Below the pieces are notes generated by a model. That model was not told the origin of the DNA. It saw only the letters and a program-made list of their open reading frames with translations, and ran no database searches. Shown here piece by piece: positions 35,369 to 47,680 of a stretch of 60,000 bases of DNA. Every line of letters starts with the position of its first letter. The first letter of the stretch is position 1. A program made the translations under genes and the position numbers. The DNA comes from Polytrichum commune (lineage: Eukaryota; Streptophyta; Polytrichopsida; Polytrichales; Polytrichaceae): the NCBI GenBank assembly GCA_950295325.1, contig OX485804.1, forward strand, positions 29,452,001 to 29,512,000, given 5' to 3'.

Positions 35369-35504
35369 TCCGCCTGTAGATGCGAGTTGTGTAAGAGACT
35401 GGTATTAGGTCTGGATCAACCCGGGTTCGAATCCGGTTGGTTACATTGACTGGTGCTATCCCAAATTGAGCTAATGATAAAGTAGGAATAATCTATAGGC
35501 GGAT
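35369..35504. mobile_element. Small element with 13-bp inverted ends and a pol III B-box
   Basis: It begins TCCGCCTGTAGAT and ends ATCTATAGGCGGA (12 of 13 paired). Inside, GGGTTCGAATCC at about 35409 is a perfect tRNA-type B-box (GGTTCGAATCC). No good A-box lies upstream at the right distance, so it is not a tRNA gene. It may be a tRNA-derived SINE relic or a MITE that happens to carry a B-box. Confidence 0.5.
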
Positions 35505-35757
35505 ACCAAGAAAAGGTTACTACGTGGATGTACGTAGAATCTTGTCGATTATTTTTTATTTTTAGAAACTTGTTATTATTTATCTGTGTGATTCAATCAA
35601 ACCGCTCACGGTTGGGTCGTAGTCTAAATAGAATTGAAGTTACTGAATCATTTGAAAGACTTTCAGTCCATAACTAATTTTTGTTATAATAATCCAAACC
35701 AAAACATGCCATTTATTGACATTCAAATATATGTTGCTTAATAGAACACTTGCAATA

Positions 35758-37121
35758 CTACTCACATTTTACAATATCAGCAAGTTCAAGTAGTTGCATG
35801 ACCTCATTATATGTATATGTAGGTGCATGAATGAACTTGTTACTCTCGTAATCCACCTTGCACAAAAATCTAAACACATAATAAAGATGTTTACAATACA
35901 CCCATTTTCCTTTTTTTCCCGATGCATGAGATGACATTTTCGTGAAATCCGGGCATGTACAATGCGGGATGTCGCCAATTGTGACATGGTAGGTGATATC
36001 CTGCTTGGAGACAATGTTTATTATCACTCCAAAGCCCGGATATGGAATGGCAGTGACCCCAACCACATAGTAATTTTCCATGAGTCCGGTGCTTTCCCAT
36101 TTGTTTTTGTGATCCGCCAGCGGTGCTGTTGGATTACGACGCACTGTCTTCCCAAACCTGAATGTAGGGTGGACGTCCGGGTTTGGTGGCATACAAAAAT
36201 GCAAGCGAGGGTTGGGAAAAGTTGCGATTGTTGAAAGCCTACGACAAGGGGACAATGCCTCCCTCTGCTGTAGTTGAAATTCAGCATCTTCAAGTGCCAG
36301 AACCTCCTCTCTCGATAGATTGGTACCTATCTTCACCGGCCATATGTTGGGTACTATAGGCCAAACCAACACATATTTCTTCATACTGCCACTCACACAA
36401 TGCTTAATATCGTCAAGGCAAAACCAAAATTCATACTCCACATTGTTGGGAGAGCAAAATTCCTTCTTGAGCCCTTTGTATGTTGGAGCAGGTATGCCAT
36501 ATTTCCCAATCCCGACTTTGGTATTGTACACAGTCCCTGTAATGGCCTGCAGTACCCAACATCGTTTGGCTGAGTTGGGTGGCAATCTTGCAATGTGCCA
36601 CTTAGAAGCAAGACAATCAGTCTCTAACACAGATGTGGTATGAGCCACACCATGAATTGCAAAATTCAACGATTCCTCTATGCGTTGACGAGTTGCTCGG
36701 GTGTTGGGATGAGGAATGAAATAGTTCACTTTGTCGGGTCGATGAGAGTCACAATCAACACCCGGTGATAGGTTGAGTTTGCGTTTGGTGGAACCAAAGA
36801 GCTCTGACCCTTCCAATGTACAATCTCTAGTGTTGACGTCTTCTGCCCCTAGATAAGACTTCATGGCATCAGCCAACATTTTTGGATCTCCACACCTGGC
36901 AGCCGCTTTGAGTTTCAAGGATGCCGAATCAAGACCTTTACCATCAGACCCCCTTTCAACCATGTCTGGTAATTTGCAGTTTGCATGAAGGCACGAATCA
37001 TGTCATCCACTATAGCTTCATATAAACAAGTCATCTTGTTGCCGGACTGTTGGAGCCATTTTTTGTGTATAGTCTCTGCAAGGTTGCATGTTGGCATTTC
37101 CGCACGTTGGCATTTCCGCAC
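35758..37121 (-). CDS. SWIM zinc-finger protein of a Mutator-like element (frameshifted)
   Basis: A 401-residue uninterrupted frame (35758-36963) plus a shorter upstream frame (to 37121, AETIHKKWLQQSGNKMTCLY) that continues it. At the C-terminus CTCPDF ... YCKHLYYVF supplies the complete CxC...CxH of a SWIM zinc finger, found in MULE transposases and related plant DNA-binding proteins. The frames meet at a five-C run at 36949-36953; a one-base length change there is enough to join them, so it may be a true frameshift or an assembly error. A 16-bp direct duplication (GGCATTTCCGCACGTT) lies at about 37094-37126. A further piece of the same reading lies at 37270-37391 with an internal stop. The long intact frame is unusual for this decayed region. 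Confidence 0.7.
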
Positions 37122-37739
37122 GTTGTTCTATTGTCATATTCTATGAACAACACACAAATATGAGGATAATAAAAATATAAGATATATTTAATAATGGAAG
37201 AAAAATGAATGACATTGAATATTGAATTTTGATATGTACTTACAAATAACATATGACCATCCCATTGTCTATAACGAAAGTGCTAAAAATCCAACCACTC
37301 TGAAAGGCCAAGGATGCCTTCTTCCGAGGCAGATCTGGATGACAACCACCAATAACGAATCACATGATATTTAGTCTCGGCGTCGTCCATTGTTTTCGCG
37401 TCTTTGTAATCCTTGCATAATTACTTGTGTTGAAACTGCAATGATGGTTTGATATATTTTTGGGTCATCTTATCCAAGCTCGTAGACCAATGGAAAAGAC
37501 ATGTACGCTCACGTGCAACCATGGAGAAATACGCCACACAATACGAAAAAGAATAACAATCTTCTGAGGCGGAGATGGAGGTAGGTTGTATGAACGAAAT
37601 CGTAAGAAAATAACTTTAAAATCAAAATAAATTTGGAGATATGTAATGTATACTATATTGTTGTTAAGTAATAACATTACAAAGAGAAACCATTTGAATT
37701 GGATACACATCAGAAGCCAATGGAAGCAAAGCAAGGGTA

Positions 37740-37870
37740 GCAGTTTTAACAAGCATAATGGAACTATGCTAAGAAAGCAGATTAAAGGAGAAACAAATCT
37801 GTGAGGAGCCTCAAATCAGGTTAGCAATGGAACAAGCATAAATGAACTATGCTAGCAAGCAGATTAGCAG
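37740..37870 (+). repeat. Tandem repeat, about 83 bp period
   Basis: AACAAGCATAATGGAACTAT at 37748 recurs as AACAAGCATAAATGAACTAT at 37831, each followed by GCTA(A/G)(G/C)AA(A)GCAGATTA. Confidence 0.6.
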
Positions 37871-38099
37871 TACAAAGAAGAGCAGCCTCTGTAACGAGAA
37901 AATGGCAGAGTATGCGGTAAGAAGGCAGCTGGTATAACAGACAGAAGAAGGTAACTAAGGGTGCCAGCATGGGCGACAAAGAAGGAGCCTGGGTGTTAAA
38001 AGAGGAGCCGGCGCAGCAGCCAAGGTAACTAGTGCAAATGAGGAGCCACACGGAAGAAGGAGAGACGTCGAAGACAGAGACGACGACCACGGGATTAGG

Positions 38100-40480
38100 A
38101 CCCTGCGCGGAATTACGGGACCTTACGCGCGGTTACCGGAGCCCTAATCCACGGGGATAGACTCCCAGCAACTTAAGCAAGGAATTGAAGTACTTAGTGA
38201 TAGAGGATGATTAATTAAGTGGTTAGGACTTATTTAAGTTGTATAAGGATGTATTAAGGGTGGTATATGGTATATTAGAATATAGGATTTTGAGGATGAA
38301 TGCCTATTCCAAGAATATGATTATGGAATTTTAAGAAGCATGATTATGAATTATGTAAGAATTTTAGATTCTTATGATACAAAAACATTATGAAGATTCA
38401 TTATGAGCATATAGGACAAGGATAGATTCTACTAATACAAATCATTGGAATCAAGCAAATGTGAAGACTTGACTACATTCTAAAAAGGAACTACAATGTA
38501 GCTACGACAAGGATATAGTAGAATCTTAGAAATTTGAACATTCAAATGGTAAAACGGTTATAACCGTTTGGGATAGATAGCATCTACATATATTGAAGAT
38601 AGTTAGTTATCTAGAAAAGTGGAGAATACAACTACTATTAGTATAGATTTTGGATAGGAAGAAAAGACTATATAAGGGAAGCATTTTAGGAGACCTATAC
38701 CTCATTTTCTACACAACGAAGTTATCTTAAATTTGAGTGTCAAGAATCACTTGAAGCTTTTGTAACTCTCCTCTCGAGGAACTTTTGCAATACATTATTT
38801 TTTTTACAAATACGTGTGATCTTTCTACCTCTCTCTCAAATTGTCTTACAAGTTTGTTAAGCGGTACTTGGAACTTAAGTGATTGAGCAACCGAGAGTAG
38901 AGTAGATTGAGTAGACTCTTTTGAGAAAGAAACTCAAAAGATAGTGTGAGGGTGAGAACAAAGCGCTCAAGACAAATTGGAGAATCAATGGGTCTTTGAG
39001 AGAGATTGAATTGAGAAAGCGATTGTCAAACTTGAGTGAAGGAAACAAGATTATCTCTCAAAGCGGAACTTATCATTGATCTCCTCAAAAGGGAATTATA
39101 AATATACATGTGATTGAATGATTGAAGAATTATAAGCATGTTATGATTTAAGCAAAACAACTTAATGATTGCAACTCCTTCAAAAGAGGAGGAGCTTATT
39201 ATTGAAAACTACATAATTGACTTATAAGTATTATACATATTATACTACATATTGATTGTTGAACTTATGATTAACAAGAATGATGAAGACATTAATTCAT
39301 AGCAAAGTTTGAATACATATGAATGAAGATATAAGATAATCTACTTACTACAATTGTTATTGAAGCTTCTTACTTTAAGATTCTTTTTGAGTTGTCGGAT
39401 GTCATTACAATTTGAAGGATTATCTATTCAAGAGAAGATCTCTCTCTTTCTTGAGCAAAACTCAAGAGAGATAGGTTTATCTTCTCGTCATCAAGAAACA
39501 CTTTGTAATAAAAGTGCTTCTTCTCTTAAGATACTTTGTGAGTTGTTGGATGTCATTAACAATCAAAGAGGAGTTCTTTCTCTTGAATAAACCTCAAGAG
39601 AGTTATAATTATTCTTGTCAGTAAAACACTTTGAATGTTAAACGTGACATTGCAAAACAATCAATGATGTGTTCATGAAATTATAACTACTATATGCATA
39701 CATGTCAAGTTACAATATTATAAGTAGTAACACTTGAGTTTAAAAAGGAAGACTCAAGAATATTAGATCTTCTTCATCATTATAAGATTATTATCATTTG
39801 TATGATTAATGTTTATGAACTACTAACATTAAGGATTCATACAATTTATTGAATACTATATTATTATCAAGGATATTGTTACACCTCTTGAAGCTTTCTT
39901 TAAATCTAATGGTTCTTATTATCAATGATGCCTTACATTGAGAGTAAGAATTAAGATAATGAGATTGAGTTCACTCCAATAATTATATTCATATCATAAG
40001 GAGAAGAGAGGGATTATTAATTAGAGACCGAACATATTAATGAGGTACGGTAGTTCTCAAGCGAATATAAATTTACGTGATGTCTCACCGTGAGTTTTCT
40101 TGACCTAAATTGCAAGAGAACGACCCACGGGGTGCATCAATTGTGTACGCCAAGAATACGATTCCAACAGTATATAGCATGAACAAAATGATTTTGTTTT
40201 ACATGTTCTAGAGCCAAAAAAACAATTAGAACATCTTAGATTCATCTAAAATCTTCAAAAAATGAAGATTTTATGCAGGAAATCTAATCATATTAATTTC
40301 AGTAGACTTTGGCGATTTATGTAAAATTGATATCATCTCCAAAAATTCTAAAAACAATTGGAGTGAATGACAAGGCTATAATATATGCACTTGATTTTTT
40401 TCGGAAATAAATTAGAATATTTGAAAACGTTATAGCAACTCCGGAAAGTGACTCAAATCAAAGTGTATTTCTCTTCCAAA
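38100..40480. other. No gene seen; possible LTR-like promoter and a 151-bp duplication
   Basis: A TATA-like ACTATATAAGGG lies at about 38668, followed by a pyrimidine-rich stretch and T-runs, as in LTR promoters, but no paired LTR was found. Two diverged copies of one segment start near 39362 and 39513 (GAGTTGT(C/T)GGATGTCATTA at 39389 and 39540; CTCAAGAGAG and AAACACTTTG in both). Confidence 0.45.
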
Positions 40481-41345
40481 TGGGTAGCCATTAACGGCCA
40501 CCATTTTTATGATGCCAACTTTTATGTTTTAGTTTAGGGTGGCCGTTGACGGCCACCCTTTGTATGATACTAACTTCTATTTTCTAGTTTAGGGTACCCG
40601 TTCTTGGGTTCCAGTCTTCATTTAACAACATAATTTCTTTGAAATAAAAACACATATATACATATATTTCTTATGTATGGTCCATCTAAAAGTGTGGCTG
40701 TTAACGGCCACCCTTTTTATGATGCCAACTTCTGTGTTCTAGTTTAGAATGGCCGTGAACGGCCACCCTTTATATGATGCTAACTTCTATTTTCTAGTTT
40801 AGGGTACCCGTTCTTGGGTTTCAGTCTTCATTTAACAACATAATTTCTTTGAAATAAAATCACATATATACATATATTTCTTATGTATGTTCCATCTAAA
40901 AGTGTGGCCGTTAACGGCCACCCTTTTTATGATGCCAACTTCTGTGTTCTAGTTTAGGATGGCCGTGAACGGCCACCCTTTGTATAATGATAACTTCTAT
41001 TTTCTAGTTTAGGGTACCCGTTCTTGGGTTTCAGTCTTCATTTAACAACATAATTTCTTTGAAATAAAATCACATATATACATATATTTCTTATGTATGT
41101 TCCATCTAAAAGTATAGCAGTTAACGGCCACCCTTTTTATGATGCCAACTTCTGTGTTCTAGTTTAGGATGGCCGTGAACGGCCACCCTTTGTATGATGC
41201 TAACTTCTATTTTATTTCTAGTTGAGGGTATTCCTTCTTGGGTTTCAATCTTCATTTAACAACATAATTTCTTTGAAATAAAATCACATATATACATATA
41301 TTTCTTATGTATGTTCCATCTAAAAGTATGGCTGTTAACGGCCAC
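40480..41345 (+). repeat. 210-bp tandem array, four units, two palindromes per unit
   Basis: The string TTAACGGCCA recurs at 40491, 40701, 40911, 41121 and 41334, a period of 210 bp (213 for the last). Each unit carries a near-perfect palindrome around GGCCGTTAACGGCC and a second GGCCGTGAACGGCC, then TAGTTTAGGGTACCCGTTCT, ACAACATAATTTCTTTGAAA and a TATATACATATAT tract. A lone extra palindrome (GGTGGCCGTTAATGGCCATC) stands at about 41562. It is AT-rich apart from the palindromes. No coding frame. Confidence 0.88.
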
Positions 41346-41390
41346 TCTTGGTTGCATCTCAAATTTATTAGTATATAAGTTTATTTTTTC

Positions 41391-41545
41391 ATGTATACAC
41401 TCATTTCCATCCTTATTAAAATTTCATATTTTGTTCTATATATGTATTTTTTTTCATGTATACACTCATTTCAACCCTTATTAAAAATTTATATTATTTT
41501 CTATATATGTATCTTTCTTCATGTATACAGTTATTTCCTTCATTT
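41391..41545 (+). repeat. 65-bp tandem repeat, about 2.4 units
   Basis: ATGTATACACTCATTTC starts units at 41391, 41456 and (as ATGTATACAGTTATTTC) 41521, with TCTATATATGTAT near each unit end. It directly follows the 210-bp array. Confidence 0.8.
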
Positions 41546-41849
41546 TTTTTCCTCCAACAAGGGTGGCCGTTAATGGCCATCCATATTGAAATTTCAGATT
41601 CTATTCTATATGTGATTTTTCCTAATATATACTTTCACTTTCATAAATATTTTTGTATATTATTTTAGTTTGCATATGTGATTTCTTTCATATGTATATA
41701 TTTCTTTTAATTTTGTTTTATCTTTCATATGGATGATATTTTTGTGATTTAAATATGGAAGTTATACATCTTTCTGAAGATCAATTGGAATTGCAATTGC
41801 ATACATTTTTAAGAAAGAAACTATCAACACATCTTCCCGTCTTGTACGG

Positions 41850-43353
41850 TTGAGGTATCAATCAAGGGCAAAATTAAAATTTAATATTCCACTATGTCGA
41901 ATAGTTGCATTGCCTGTTGTTAGGTATTTTTTGAAAAATAACGTTATGAACCTGGCTACACATTTTGTTGCTTGTGGTTATATGGAGGGCAACGGGGTTT
42001 TTTACGTGGCCTTGGAAAACAATGAGGGGAAAACAATAAATGTTACCGATAATATCATTGAATCATGGAGTGAAAATTGGGTACGGACAGATGATGCCTT
42101 TAAAAAAATATTACAAACTGATGAGAACCTCAAAGTTTTCTCTCGCAAAATGTTTATGATGTGGGATGGAAACCACCGTTTGCAAATATGGTTGCCCATT
42201 ATTAATCGAGATCATATACATGATCATGCTTGACATTATGCTGTTGAAAGTATTATTTTGGACGTCAAGGGAGATATTGGAACTATGTTGGCAACTTTAC
42301 ATGAAGTGGTAATTCCTTCATTCTTCTCTTTTTATTTGTTCAGTTCATTTGGTTTTCTTTTAAGTTTATTTTTTATTGTATATTTCTTTTCAGTGGCATA
42401 TTATTGGTTGTTTTATTTTGTCATGAAGAACTAAAAATCCCATGTTTGTACGAATCTTGTTGATAAGTTTTGCCGCATTCAAAGCATTGTTGGACAACCA
42501 CTTTCATATTTTAAAAAAGTTGTCTCCAAAGAAGATCTTACTGCCGCTGATGCCAAATAAAAATTCAAATATAGAACTTGGTTCCCTTTTACTGTTGAGG
42601 CTCTTAATGGATTTCTATATTAGGTTATTTTTCTAAAGTATTAGTTTTTCACCTTTTTTTTTCTTGTATATATTTTTTTCTTTTTATTTTGAATTCTATA
42701 ACTATATGTTTTATTACATCTTATTTTTATTATGTGTGATTTATCATACTCTTATATGTTTTTTCCTTGGTGTAGCAAGAGTTGGGAGATGTTGCTGCTA
42801 CTGCTTAAAGGAAATTTTATGAGAAATACCCTAATTCTACACATTGGACTTCAAGTGCAGTGGGTGAATTTGTTTCTAAAGTTGTGGAGAGGGTAGGATT
42901 GACTTCCCATTTGGAACTAAAGAAACAACTTTCTATTGCAGATCCTAGACATTCTCCTATGTTCTTAAAGTAGGTGAAGTCTCATTATGAAACTCACGAT
43001 GAGAATCCTGAGATGATTCAAAAAAAACTTTGGATGTTAGCAACTTTGGCAATGTATACATCTATGAAGATTAAGTGGCTTGAGAGGTGGAACAATTCAT
43101 CTACTCTTCGTGAGGCTCTTAAGTTTCCGAAACCAAAATTCAATGATATAGAGTTTCCTAAGTGACTTGATAAAGCTACTTGGTGGGCTCAGGTGATAAT
43201 TTTTTGTCTATGTTTTTTGAAAAAAAATATTTTTTCAATCATTCAATTTTTCTAATCTTTATTTTGTATTTGGCAGTTGGCTATTGAGACCGAGAAGCTC
43301 TTTGATGCTACTGTGGCTAATATGCATGTGTCCATCAACTATCTTCCAGATGG
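41850..43353 (+). pseudogene. Decayed spliced gene with a DGNHR motif (ParB/Srx-like?), probably transposon-borne
   Basis: The first frame (41850-42233) reads RYFLKNNVMNLATHFVACGY ... MMWDGNHRLQIWLPIINRDH. After a TGA at 42231 the same frame goes on HYAVESIILDVKGDIGTMLA to a good donor at 42304. Later exons lie near 42450-42560, 42775-43195 and 43279-43352 (ending YLPD before GTATGG). They carry further stops at about 42806, 42972 and 43163, so the gene is dead. The DGNHR string resembles the DGQHR/DNA-modification and ParB/sulfiredoxin loop, but that is inference from one motif. Spliced structure plus many stops suggest an old plant transposon gene of unknown family. Confidence 0.5.
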
Positions 43354-43969
43354 TATGGATCATGTGCCCACTATTTTTTATTTTTTATATTTGATTTCCT
43401 AGAACTTCAACAATTTAAACCTACTACCCGATTTATATCTACAATTCACTTTTGTTGTTCTTTATGTTTTGCACTTCGTAAATATCACCCTCATGATAGT
43501 GTTATGATGTATTCAAATTTTACATTGATGTGTATTATAGTGAGACATTCTAACATGCTACACTTGTTTTCAATATGAGTTTGCTTACACATTGTCTCCA
43601 ATTACATTATTATTATTTCAACAGTTGAATGTATATTAGTTCATTTTTTATACAAAATTGTTATAGCAACATTCTCATTTGTTGTTCATTTGGACTATAG
43701 ACCCTTACATGTAATTCCACAATCATAGGCCCCCAACGGATTTACAAACCATAACCGGGAAAAAATTGAAGGCTCACAGGTTCATACTCGCATGCTCACA
43801 TACTAGCAACCCCAAGTCATGTACATATTGGTATTTTTCATTGCTCACTACTTGCAATCTAGCATTCATATTGTTTGTCCTCCCCAATCTTCTTATTATT
43901 GAACCCTAAAAATTTATTTCTTTAGGCCACGGTTATAGGATACTAGGGGTCCTATTACCAAATATTTTG

Positions 43970-44203
43970 TTTTCTTCACCGCTCAGAAATTACCGCTCAC
44001 TGCTCACCGCTCACAAGATAGCACTCCCCTTGTTAGCTCTCTCTCCTACGGTCGAGTGGTAGAGCTTCTTTGACCAAAACTTATTTGGTCTTGGATTGTA
44101 CTTAGAGGTTTTACAAAGAAATAAATTATATATTTTTTCAATTCCTTACTCTGAGAGATTGTTGTCGTGAAACCCATTGCCAACCGGCGAGAGGTGTGTA
44201 ACA
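43970..44203 (+). mobile_element. 3' part of a gypsy LTR (5' LTR)
   Basis: The segment before the primer-binding site ends TGTGTAACA, compatible with the CA end of an LTR. A related fragment lies inverted at 34840-34945. The LTR start could not be placed, and no matching 3' LTR was seen, so the element is truncated. Confidence 0.5.
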
Positions 44204-44206
44204 AAT

Positions 44207-44218
44207 TGGTATCAGAGC
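44207..44218 (+). promoter_or_regulatory. Primer-binding site for initiator tRNA-Met
   Basis: TGGTATCAGAGC is the standard plant retrotransposon primer-binding site, complementary to the 3' end of tRNA-iMet. It stands three bases after the proposed LTR end and 850 bp before the gag start. Confidence 0.85.
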
Positions 44219-45065
44219 ATGTTAGATTTTTATTTTATTACATTAATTAATTATTTTATGTTTCCTTTCAACTTCTAATCTTTTCTTTTCTCTCTAAGAG
44301 GTTAATTTTCATGTGGATTGAAATAAACGAATTTTGGATGGAAACTTTGTTTTCATTAATCAAGCACACAAGGTGCAAAATCCAAAGCTCTTATGAAATA
44401 TTAAGGTATTTGGGATTTCTTTTAGGGGTTGTGTTGCACGAAATTTCCGAAGGGGTATCATTGGAGATTGGGTGGCATGTGGAATTTCCGTTCGGTCTAA
44501 AATCAATTATTATTAGGGTCGAATTGTGATTGTCAACACATATTCCCGGCATTCTTGTAAGGAGAGATTCTTAGGTAGTAGTGGGGAGATGAGAGATGTG
44601 CATAGGTGGCATTTTTTTTTCCTAAACAACATGGGCTCTTTATTTTGACCACCAACTGCATGCGAGTGCTAGTTGGTTGCGATCGCTTTCAATTTCTGCT
44701 TAAGTGTTGTTTTGGGGAAGAGGATCCAATGTTGTTATTGCATTGTTCATTGTATTTTGTTTTGGTACCTTCCCTTGTGGCGGGTTGTAGTGCTGGAGTG
44801 TTCCAACACTGTCATTTTTTGTGTTGTCCTAGATTGTGATAGGGTATTATGGGGGTGAGGTCAGAGTAATGACTGACGGGACCCTCGTGTGTATACCAAG
44901 TGGACGGTGCTTGTATTTCTTTATGGTGAGGCTGAATTGATGACCAGCAGACCATAAGTTTAGTGGTGTTTGCAGGTGCAGGTTGTCTTTCACTTTTTGA
45001 TCCTTTACCTTAACACCACATTAGTTTAGATTGTTGGCTTCAGTGACCGAACTCATTGCGGGTTT

Positions 45066-47680
45066 ATGGTTACAACTCGGAGCCAACATTATCGTTCTCC
45101 GTCTCCGGCATCATCGGAAGGTCAATCATCGGACCTCTTGGACGTTGACCCAGTGATAGCACCCGACGAGGCTTTTCAGCCTACTTCGGCGTGGGGGACT
45201 GCCACTCGGTCTCACGTCCTTTGGATGGGATCCTTTGACGAGATGGAGGAAGAGACGCGATGCGACATCCGAGACCGATTTTCTGGTTGAGCGGGGACCA
45301 TTTCCCTGCAAGATTGGAAAATTCGGTTCATGACATAGATGAAGGAGAATAGTCAACGCAATACCAGTTTCAATGACTGGTATGCGTTCGAGCTACTGCC
45401 CCAACATTTGGAGCACGGGGCTCTCCAGACTTATGAACAGTGGACGGAGGCTCATTGGATGGAGCTGCGTCATGTGGAGCGGTACTAGGAAACTCGAGCT
45501 GAGTTGGTATCCGCATTGAAGGAAGGCACAACTTCCAGTTTCATGGCCATCCCTGAGGTTAAGTCGGAGGTGCCAAAGGGAGTATATATGGTGGATGTGG
45601 AAGGAGCTTCTCTTGGTAAACCCAAAGATAAGGGTTTTTCTCATGTTGCAACGAGTACGTCGAGCCCCATTCTTCACCTCTCCCGTTATGCCTAAGCTAC
45701 CCAGGCGGCTTTAGCCTCTTTGGGGGTTCTGCCAGTTTTTGAGCCGTTGCGAGCATTTGAGCTGCATCTACAGAAGGAGTTTCCATCGGGACCAGATGTA
45801 GCGGATACATGATTTCAGACGGGAGAAGGACGATACACCTTGTACCATGTATACGAAGTTGGCGAGGTTTGCCAGAGAATCTGGAGGTGTGTTTGCGGAA
45901 AGTCAATTGGTGAAAGTGTTTTTGTCCAAGATTGACAAATGCCTCCTTGACTTGACGTTGTCCAGGATCATCATAGAGTTTGGTGGTCGGGCGACACTCG
46001 CAGAGGCATTCGCCATTGTGGAGCAATGTAATCGTGCATTGTGTCAGCACGATGCCACTGATTTGGTGTCATTACTAGTGGATTCTAGCAAATCCCGGAA
46101 GGCTTCGGTCGCGACTGTAGGCGGAGGCGGACAAGACCTTACATTGTTGGTCTTATAGGCAGGCGGGCCACACTAAGAAGGATTGTCCTTCGAAGCAAAG
46201 GCAAGCCCAGACCATAGGTAATCCAAAGCGGAAACCATTTATTCCCGCGAAGGATTCGACTAAGGGGCCGAATAAACATTTATCCAAACATTTGACGTGT
46301 TCCCATTGTGGGCGGAACAATCACGCGGTGGAGAATTGCTTCGCTCTCCATCCAGATAAACGTCCTTCTTCCGATCGGGAGAAGGCGTTAGAGGCGAAGA
46401 TTGGAACATTGGAGGAGAGGTTCAAAAGTTTGGCGTCATCCGGCAAAATCTTGGACTCACCGTCCTCTTTCGCCGCTAAGGCTAGTTCTTCCACTCCGGA
46501 TTATTATATGTTCGGAGCCTCGGGTGAATTGATGAGTTCCGTAGCGGTAACACGGGCTTAATCCGTGTCACGAACCACGCCCTCGACCATAGGGGAGTCT
46601 GTGAATAGTTTACGAGCTCGGGGCAATGGTCCCGCGGATCAGATTGGCCAGGCCCGTCTGCCATTATTTTTTGGATTGGCGGATGTTGTCCAATCTGTAA
46701 GTGGTCGTCATTCAAGCTTGGAGGCTTTGAATTCGGCGACTGGTGTGGTGCACACTTTAGCGTCTAAAGTGTTGCACACCCCTTTGTTCACAGCGATGGA
46801 GTGGTCGTCGCCAGAGTTCCAACCTGCTAAGATTTTCCACTTAGCGGGTAGAATTTTGAAAGGGAACGAATCATCACCTTCTCTGATCGTGGCCCAAGCC
46901 ACCACGGACATCCCTGCTTCTGAAGACCCCGATGAAGTGGCCAAACGGCGAGCGAGATTTGCCGCAGAGACCATTGCGTCTTTTGACGCACATACCTCAA
47001 ATGACAAGGGCCAACCACGTCTTATGACTCACCACAATCCGCGGGAGCAGATTATCTGTCTGATGTAGCTACTAGACTTGCTCGCGAGCGCCGCGGCATT
47101 CGACCCGGTGTCGTGTGTATGGTGAATGATACCGGCATTTTGGTGGTCAATCGTATTGGGGGCAATGCAACTCAGGTTGCTCCCCGTTGTGTGATGATGG
47201 ATTCAAGGGTACAACCCGTCATGATCGGCAAGAGGCTTGCCCAGGAGTTGGGGTTGGCGGCCGAAGATTTGGCTCCATGTTCATTCACCATTGTCGCATC
47301 CATTGGTCACGTGGAGCGGGCCACATGTTATACGCGGGAGCCATTACAACTTAGCTTCCGATTAAAACATGGAGATCCACCCGCACCTCTTCTTCTTAGG
47401 TGTGCGGTGACGGATGCGACCAACTATGACATTTTAGTTGGTCAGCAAGTAATTTACCCTCTTGGCTTTGGTTTGGACAACTGGACTGAGGAGGCATGGA
47501 TCCGACCAGGTTGGTCGGCTGGGGACGGCCGCATGGAGCTTATTCATGTGGCATTCATGGCGGCCGCGACCATAGCACCATTATCCATGGTCTTTGCATA
47601 TGGTGCTATTGTGGATATATTGGCTTATGGTTCCGCATTGTTGGAGGAGTCACTGGCATTCATGGGGAGTACTAGTGCCA
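45066..47680 (+). pseudogene. Gypsy gag-protease coding region, broken and truncated
   Basis: Starts MVTTRSQHYRSPSPASSEGQ. Gag frames continue through several stops and shifts (first TGA at 45288). Two zinc knuckles follow: CWSYRQAGHTKKDC near 46150, in which the second Cys is Tyr, and an intact CSHCGRNNHAVENC at 46295. The aspartic-protease region lies at 47113-47500: MMDSRVQPVMIGKRLAQELG, where the family has D-S/T-G-A, then DATNYDILVGQQVIYPLG. No reverse transcriptase follows, because the element runs into Mutator-type sequence at about 47680. It is a dead element. Confidence 0.75.

Noticed and set aside
35400-35430. tRNA gene (B-box GGTTCGAATCC)
   Set aside because: No A-box at the right distance and no acceptor stem or cloverleaf could be drawn.
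40480-41345. CRISPR-like array
   Set aside because: The repeat unit is 210 bp with palindromes and related, not unique, spacers, in a plant genome.
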